A program made the translations under genes and the position numbers. Source: CAMDPA01 sp964574325 (GTDB lineage: Bacteria > Pseudomonadota > Alphaproteobacteria > Rhizobiales > Hyphomicrobiaceae). From it: a stretch of DNA of 64,000 nucleotides. The notes beneath the pieces were generated by a model. That model did no database searches. It saw nothing but the letters and a program-made list of their open reading frames with translations, and was not told the DNA's origin. Numbering within the stretch: position 1 is the first letter of the stretch; every line of letters begins with the position of its first letter. The stretch spans positions 36,208 through 100,207 of the forward strand of contig CAZNMY010000008.1 of the NCBI GenBank assembly GCA_964574325.1, given 5' to 3'. Shown in pieces: positions 60,750 through 64,000 of the stretch.

Positions 60750-61322
60750 CTACTTCGGCGCGCGCTTGGCCAGAATGCGCTGCAAGGTGCGGCGATGCAT
60801 GTTGAGGCGACGCGCGGTCTCCGAGACGTTGCGATTGCACAGTTCGTAGACGCGCTGGATGTGCTCCCAGCGGACGCGATCCGCCGACATGGGATTGTCG
60901 GGAGGCGGCGCCTTGGCGTCACCGGGCGCCAGCAGTGCGTCGGTGACGTCGTCGGCGTCTGCGGGTTTGGCGAGATAGTCGACCGCGCCCAGCTTGACCG
61001 CCGATACGGCGGTGGCGATGTTGCCGTAGCCGGTGAGCACGATCGATCGGGCCGAGGGGCGGACGCGATTGAGCTCGGCGATCACGTCGAGGCCGTTGCC
61101 GTCCTCGAGGCGCATGTCGACCACCGCGAAAGCGGGCGCCTTCTGGCGGATGAGATCGAGCCCTTCGCTGACGGAATGGCCGCTGCGGACCTCGAAGCCG
61201 CGCGTTTCCATGGCTCGGACGAGGCGTTGCAGGAAGGCGCGATCGTCGTCGACGAGGATCAGCGAGCAATCTTCCGGCAATTCATCCTTGTTGAAGCTCA
61301 GGTCTTCTTCTTCATCTGACAC
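60750..61322 (-). CDS. regA: RegA/ActR/PrrA-type response regulator
   Basis: 190 aa. Receiver domain with acidic Asp25-Asp27, phosphoacceptor Asp69 in VVDMRLEDG, Thr/Lys of LTGYGN and LAKPADADD; then a Pro linker and a Fis-type helix-turn-helix (ERIQRVYELCNRNVSETARRLNMHRRTLQRIL pattern). This is the redox-responsive regulator of photosynthesis, nitrogen, carbon and respiration genes in Alphaproteobacteria; here no target is known. Pairs with the RegB gene 71 bp upstream. Confidence 0.93.
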   Translation of the reverse strand: MSDEEEDLSFNKDELPEDCSLILVDDDRAFLQRLVRAMETRGFEVRSGHSVSEGLDLIRQKAPAFAVVDMRLEDGNGLDVIAELNRVRPSARSIVLTGYGNIATAVSAVKLGAVDYLAKPADADDVTDALLAPGDAKAPPPDNPMSADRVRWEHIQRVYELCNRNVSETARRLNMHRRTLQRILAKRAPK

Positions 61323-61393
61323 GGCGCGGACCTCCTGGATGGGTCACATATAGCGCGTATTCCGGGGTTTAGAAGTCCGATAATGCATAACGG

Positions 61394-62854
61394 TCAATGG
61401 CTCGCTGCAATGATCTGCGGTTCTGGAGTGGAACGCGGCGCAGGCCATGCGCCTTGCGAGGCCTCGAAAGAGTGCCTGGGCCATGCAACCTTGACGACAG
61501 CGCCGGTGCCGCCGCCGCTACGGTTCCCGAATGTTACGGTGGCGCCGGACCTTTCCAGAAGCGTCTTCGCGATGAAGAAGCCGAGGCCTAGCCCGCCGGC
61601 ATGTGCCGAGGGCTGGGGTGATGGCGGGCCGCCGTTGGGGCGCGGACCCGACCGCGTCGACTGGCGCGTCGTGACGTAGGGCTCGCCGATGGTATCGAGG
61701 ATTTCGGGCTTGAAGCCGATGCCGTCGTCGGCGACCACGATGGAGACCTCGCGTTCGCTCCACCGGGCGGTGATTTCGACGCGCTGGCGGGCGAAATCGA
61801 CGGCGTTCTCGATGAGGTTGCCGAGACCGTGGATGACGCCCGGCCGGCGTTCTCCGACGGGTTCGGCATTGCCGGCGATATTGTCCGGCTGGAGCATCAT
61901 CGGGCCGGCGTCTATCGCTACCGTGACCTTGCCCGTCCGATAGGGCTCGGTCGCCTCTTCCAGCAGTTGTCCGACCGTCAGGGTGGAATGGAGCGGGTCC
62001 TGCTCCTCGGGGCTCTGGGTGAGCTTCTGCAGCAGATCCCGGCAGCGCAGAGCCTGGCTGTTCAGCAGCTCGATATCCTCCCGGTAGGGGCTGTCCTTGG
62101 GGACGTCGCGGACCATCTCCTTGGTGACGAGAACAATCGTGGCGAGCGGTGTACCCAACTCGTGCGCGGCGGCGGCCGCCAATCCGTCGAGTGCGTGCAG
62201 CTTCTGCTCGTGCGCCAGCACCATCTCGGTCGCGGCCAGCGCTGCCGACATCTGCCGGCTCTCTTTCGCCAGCCGCCAGGTGTAGAGCGCCATGAAGATC
62301 AGGCACGAGGCGATCGCGGCGAGGATGCCGAGGCTGTAGATCTGGGGAATGGACAGCGGTCCCGCCATCGGCAGCGTGGGATCCCAGGGAAGCGGAAGGT
62401 AGAAATTGACGAGTAGCGCCGCCGACGCGAAGGCGACCGTGCCGATCAGCACGGTGTTGCGCGGCGGCAGAGTCGAGGCCGAGACGGTCACGGGCGCGAC
62501 GAGCAGGATGGAGAACGGGTTGGTGATGCCGCCCGTGAGGTACAGCAGCGAGGCGAGCTGGAGGGTGTCGTAGATGAGCAAGGCGGTCGCAAGCGTCGTA
62601 TCCAGTCGGTGCCGTGACGTGTAGCGCATGCGCAGGAACACATTGAGCCACGCAGAGCAGGCGATGATCGCGAGGCAGTATCCCAGCGGCAGCGGGAAGC
62701 GCAGCCCGAATGCCACCATGGTGACTGCGATCGTCTGTCCGATGACGGCGAACCAGCGCAGGCGGACGGTCGTCTGTAGCCGCAGCCTGCTCTCCCATAA
62801 GTCTACGGGAACTCGGTCGGTCACGATGGGTTTGCGGGCCTCTGCCTTGGCCAT
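61394..62854 (-). CDS. regB: RegB/ActS/PrrB-type redox sensor histidine kinase
   Basis: 486 aa membrane kinase with six helices (about 30-195). The quinone-binding heptapeptide GGITNPF (108-114) is intact. Phosphoacceptor His231 (AAAAHELGTPLA) and the redox-active Cys271 of RegB (ALRCRDLLQKL) are present. The ATPase domain follows (NLIENAVDFA, DDGIGF, GGLGLGFFIAKTLLERSG), with a Pro/Arg-rich insert before the last glycine motif. All redox-sensing residues known from Rhodobacter RegB are kept. Confidence 0.95.
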   Translation of the reverse strand: MAKAEARKPIVTDRVPVDLWESRLRLQTTVRLRWFAVIGQTIAVTMVAFGLRFPLPLGYCLAIIACSAWLNVFLRMRYTSRHRLDTTLATALLIYDTLQLASLLYLTGGITNPFSILLVAPVTVSASTLPPRNTVLIGTVAFASAALLVNFYLPLPWDPTLPMAGPLSIPQIYSLGILAAIASCLIFMALYTWRLAKESRQMSAALAATEMVLAHEQKLHALDGLAAAAAHELGTPLATIVLVTKEMVRDVPKDSPYREDIELLNSQALRCRDLLQKLTQSPEEQDPLHSTLTVGQLLEEATEPYRTGKVTVAIDAGPMMLQPDNIAGNAEPVGERRPGVIHGLGNLIENAVDFARQRVEITARWSEREVSIVVADDGIGFKPEILDTIGEPYVTTRQSTRSGPRPNGGPPSPQPSAHAGGLGLGFFIAKTLLERSGATVTFGNRSGGGTGAVVKVAWPRHSFEASQGAWPAPRSTPEPQIIAASH

Positions 62855-63049
62855 CGGTTCCTCGTCGATAGATGTCGTCGCGTTATAGCACCGTGTCCGG
62901 CGGATGAGTGAACTGGTTTCGCACGGGGCCGAGTCGGCTGCTGCCGGGGCGACCCTTTCCCTCGGTGTTGCGGTTGACTAATGCTGTGCGCAGATTCGGT
63001 GGCGGTGAACGCTTCCGCGGAGCCGGCGGCCGAGAGAGGAATTCGCAGC

Positions 63050-63661
63050 ATGCGGATGAAACTGCCCGTATTGATCGTCGGCGGCTTGATCCTCGGCGTG
63101 GGCCTGGGGCTGCTGTTGCTGCCCGGCGCGCTCGGTCGGCTGGTGCCGGCAGGCGCCGTTCGCACCATCGGTCAGGCGACGGTCGGGGGACCTTTCACCC
63201 TGACGGACCACAAGGGGCGGCGTGTCACGGATCAGGAATGGCGCGGCAAGTACATGCTGGTGTTCTTCGGCTTCACGTTCTGCCCGGACGTCTGCCCGGC
63301 GGCGTTGCAGGTGAGCGCGGCTGCCCTCGACAAACTCGGCCCGAAAGCCGATCGGGTGGCGCCGCTGTTCATCAGCGTCGATCACGAGCGTGATACGCCG
63401 GAGATGCTCGCCCGGTATGTATCGAGCTTCCATCCGCGGCTGGTGGGGCTGACGGGATCGGCGGAGGAAATCGCGGCCGTTACCCGCGCCTATCGCGTGT
63501 ATTTCAGGAAGGCGAAGGACGACAAGTCCGCAGCGGCCTACACCTACGATCACTCGTCGATCGTCTATCTGATGGGGCCCGACAGTAAGTTCATCACCCA
63601 TTTCACGCACACGACATCCGCGGACGCGATGGCAGCCGGCATCGCACGCCACGTGAAGTAG
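63050..63661 (+). CDS. Sco1/SenC/PrrC family copper chaperone
   Basis: 203 aa. One N-terminal membrane helix (about 4-26) anchors a thioredoxin-like domain on the periplasmic side. Copper-binding CPDVC (Cys78, Cys82) and the later His in YTYDHSSIVYLM are present. Sco proteins deliver copper to cytochrome oxidase or act as thiol reductases. In Rhodobacter senC/prrC is linked to regB/regA; here it is divergent from regB across 195 bp. GAGAGGA precedes the ATG at 63050. Confidence 0.93.
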   Translation: MRMKLPVLIVGGLILGVGLGLLLLPGALGRLVPAGAVRTIGQATVGGPFTLTDHKGRRVTDQEWRGKYMLVFFGFTFCPDVCPAALQVSAAALDKLGPKADRVAPLFISVDHERDTPEMLARYVSSFHPRLVGLTGSAEEIAAVTRAYRVYFRKAKDDKSAAAYTYDHSSIVYLMGPDSKFITHFTHTTSADAMAAGIARHVK

Positions 63662-63765
63662 GCCGACGTTGCAACACACCTTCATCGCCGAAGGCGATCC
63701 GGGAGCCGAGCGACCCGGCGCGAGCGCCGCCCCATCGGAGCGCGACCAGCGCGTGAGATGAAATA

Positions 63766-63852
63766 TGGTGCGGACGGCGGGACTTGAACCCGCACGACGT
63801 TGCCATCGAGGGATTTTAAGTCCCTTGTGTCTACCGATTCCACCACGTCCGC
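63766..63852 (-). tRNA. tRNA-Leu (TAA anticodon)
   Basis: Minus-strand cloverleaf with acceptor GCGGACG/CGTCCGC, discriminator A and encoded CCA. Anticodon loop CTTAAAA gives anticodon TAA (reads UUA/UUG). Class-II long variable arm (GATGGCAACGTC), T-loop GTTCAAGTC. 87 nt including CCA. Confidence 0.95.
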
Positions 63853-64000
63853 TCAGACTGTGATCGATAAGGGCTGGGCTGCCTCCCGTAAAGGGAGCAG
63901 GAAACCTCGGTCTGGGGTAGATGAGCTGGGGCTCTGGTGCGGGCAGACGGGCTTCATGCCGTCCCGGCGATTTCCGCTTCGAGGCAGCGGCTCACTTGGT
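63853..64000. other. Unassigned window end
   Basis: The last 148 bases upstream of the tRNA gene show no recognisable gene or signal; a further gene may begin beyond the window. Confidence 0.4.

Overview
The window is GC-rich, densely coded DNA from an alphaproteobacterium, most likely Hyphomicrobiales (Rhizobiales). The reasons are the comEC / lexA / moeA-moaC-trpC-trpD-trpG neighbourhood, an alphaproteobacterial SOS box (GTTC-N7-GTTC) upstream of lexA, the aminotransferase-hom-glpX order, an Omp25-type barrel, a RegB/RegA (ActS/ActR) redox pair next to a Sco1 gene, and orphan tripartite-tricarboxylate (Bug-type) binding proteins. Genus and species cannot be read from the window. I saw no rRNA, CRISPR array, transposase, integrase or prophage gene.

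Layout. 1-5.3 kb: start of an L,D-transpeptidase, an orphan Bug binding protein, the small and FAD subunits of a molybdenum hydroxylase, and a UbiD-family decarboxylase. 5.3-19.1 kb: housekeeping block with comEC, lexA and its SOS box, the biotin operon bioB-bioF-bioD-bioA followed by an unknown polytopic membrane protein, then moeA-moaC-trpC-trpD-trpG on the minus strand. 19.6-23.4 kb: a split TPP-dependent decarboxylase and the large molybdopterin subunit that probably matches the small and FAD subunits 18 kb away. 23.6-29.6 kb: aminotransferase, hom and glpX, with two unknown lower-GC genes between hom and glpX. 29.7-43.8 kb: mixed metabolic and envelope genes (malonyl-CoA decarboxylase, YceI, SDR, Omp25-like barrel, gor, rpiA, gph, lytic transglycosylase, trmFO, acyltransferase, DsbA-like protein). 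43.8-50.2 kb: CoA- and TPP-dependent acid metabolism (2-hydroxyacid dehydrogenase, tandem-domain CoA-transferase, TPP enzyme, BadI/MenB-like hydratase), interrupted by a 270-bp tandem duplication. 50.4-60.7 kb: metallopeptidase, a sparse gap, two c-type cytochromes, a cysteine hydrolase, a binding protein without signal peptide, a TadG/VWA protein, an FAD monooxygenase and a maleate-isomerase-fold protein. 60.7-64 kb: RegA, RegB, Sco1 and tRNA-Leu(TAA).

Working picture. The conserved core makes biotin, molybdenum cofactor, tryptophan and homoserine. The accessory genes (molybdenum hydroxylase, UbiD, TPP decarboxylases, CoA-transferase, hydratase, FAD monooxygenase, amidase-like hydrolase, maleate-isomerase-like protein) suggest breakdown of aromatic, N-heteroaromatic or organic acids, but no complete pathway can be proved.

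The most unusual signals are structural. A 27-bp palindrome occurs five times and lies inside the reading frames of trpC and trmFO, adding 8-9 codons in different frames. A 270-bp tandem duplication has created an in-frame chimeric 40-codon ORF with a strong ribosome-binding site. A two-gene insert splits hom from glpX. A maleate-isomerase-fold protein has glycine at both catalytic cysteine positions. I found no clear new defence or mobile system.
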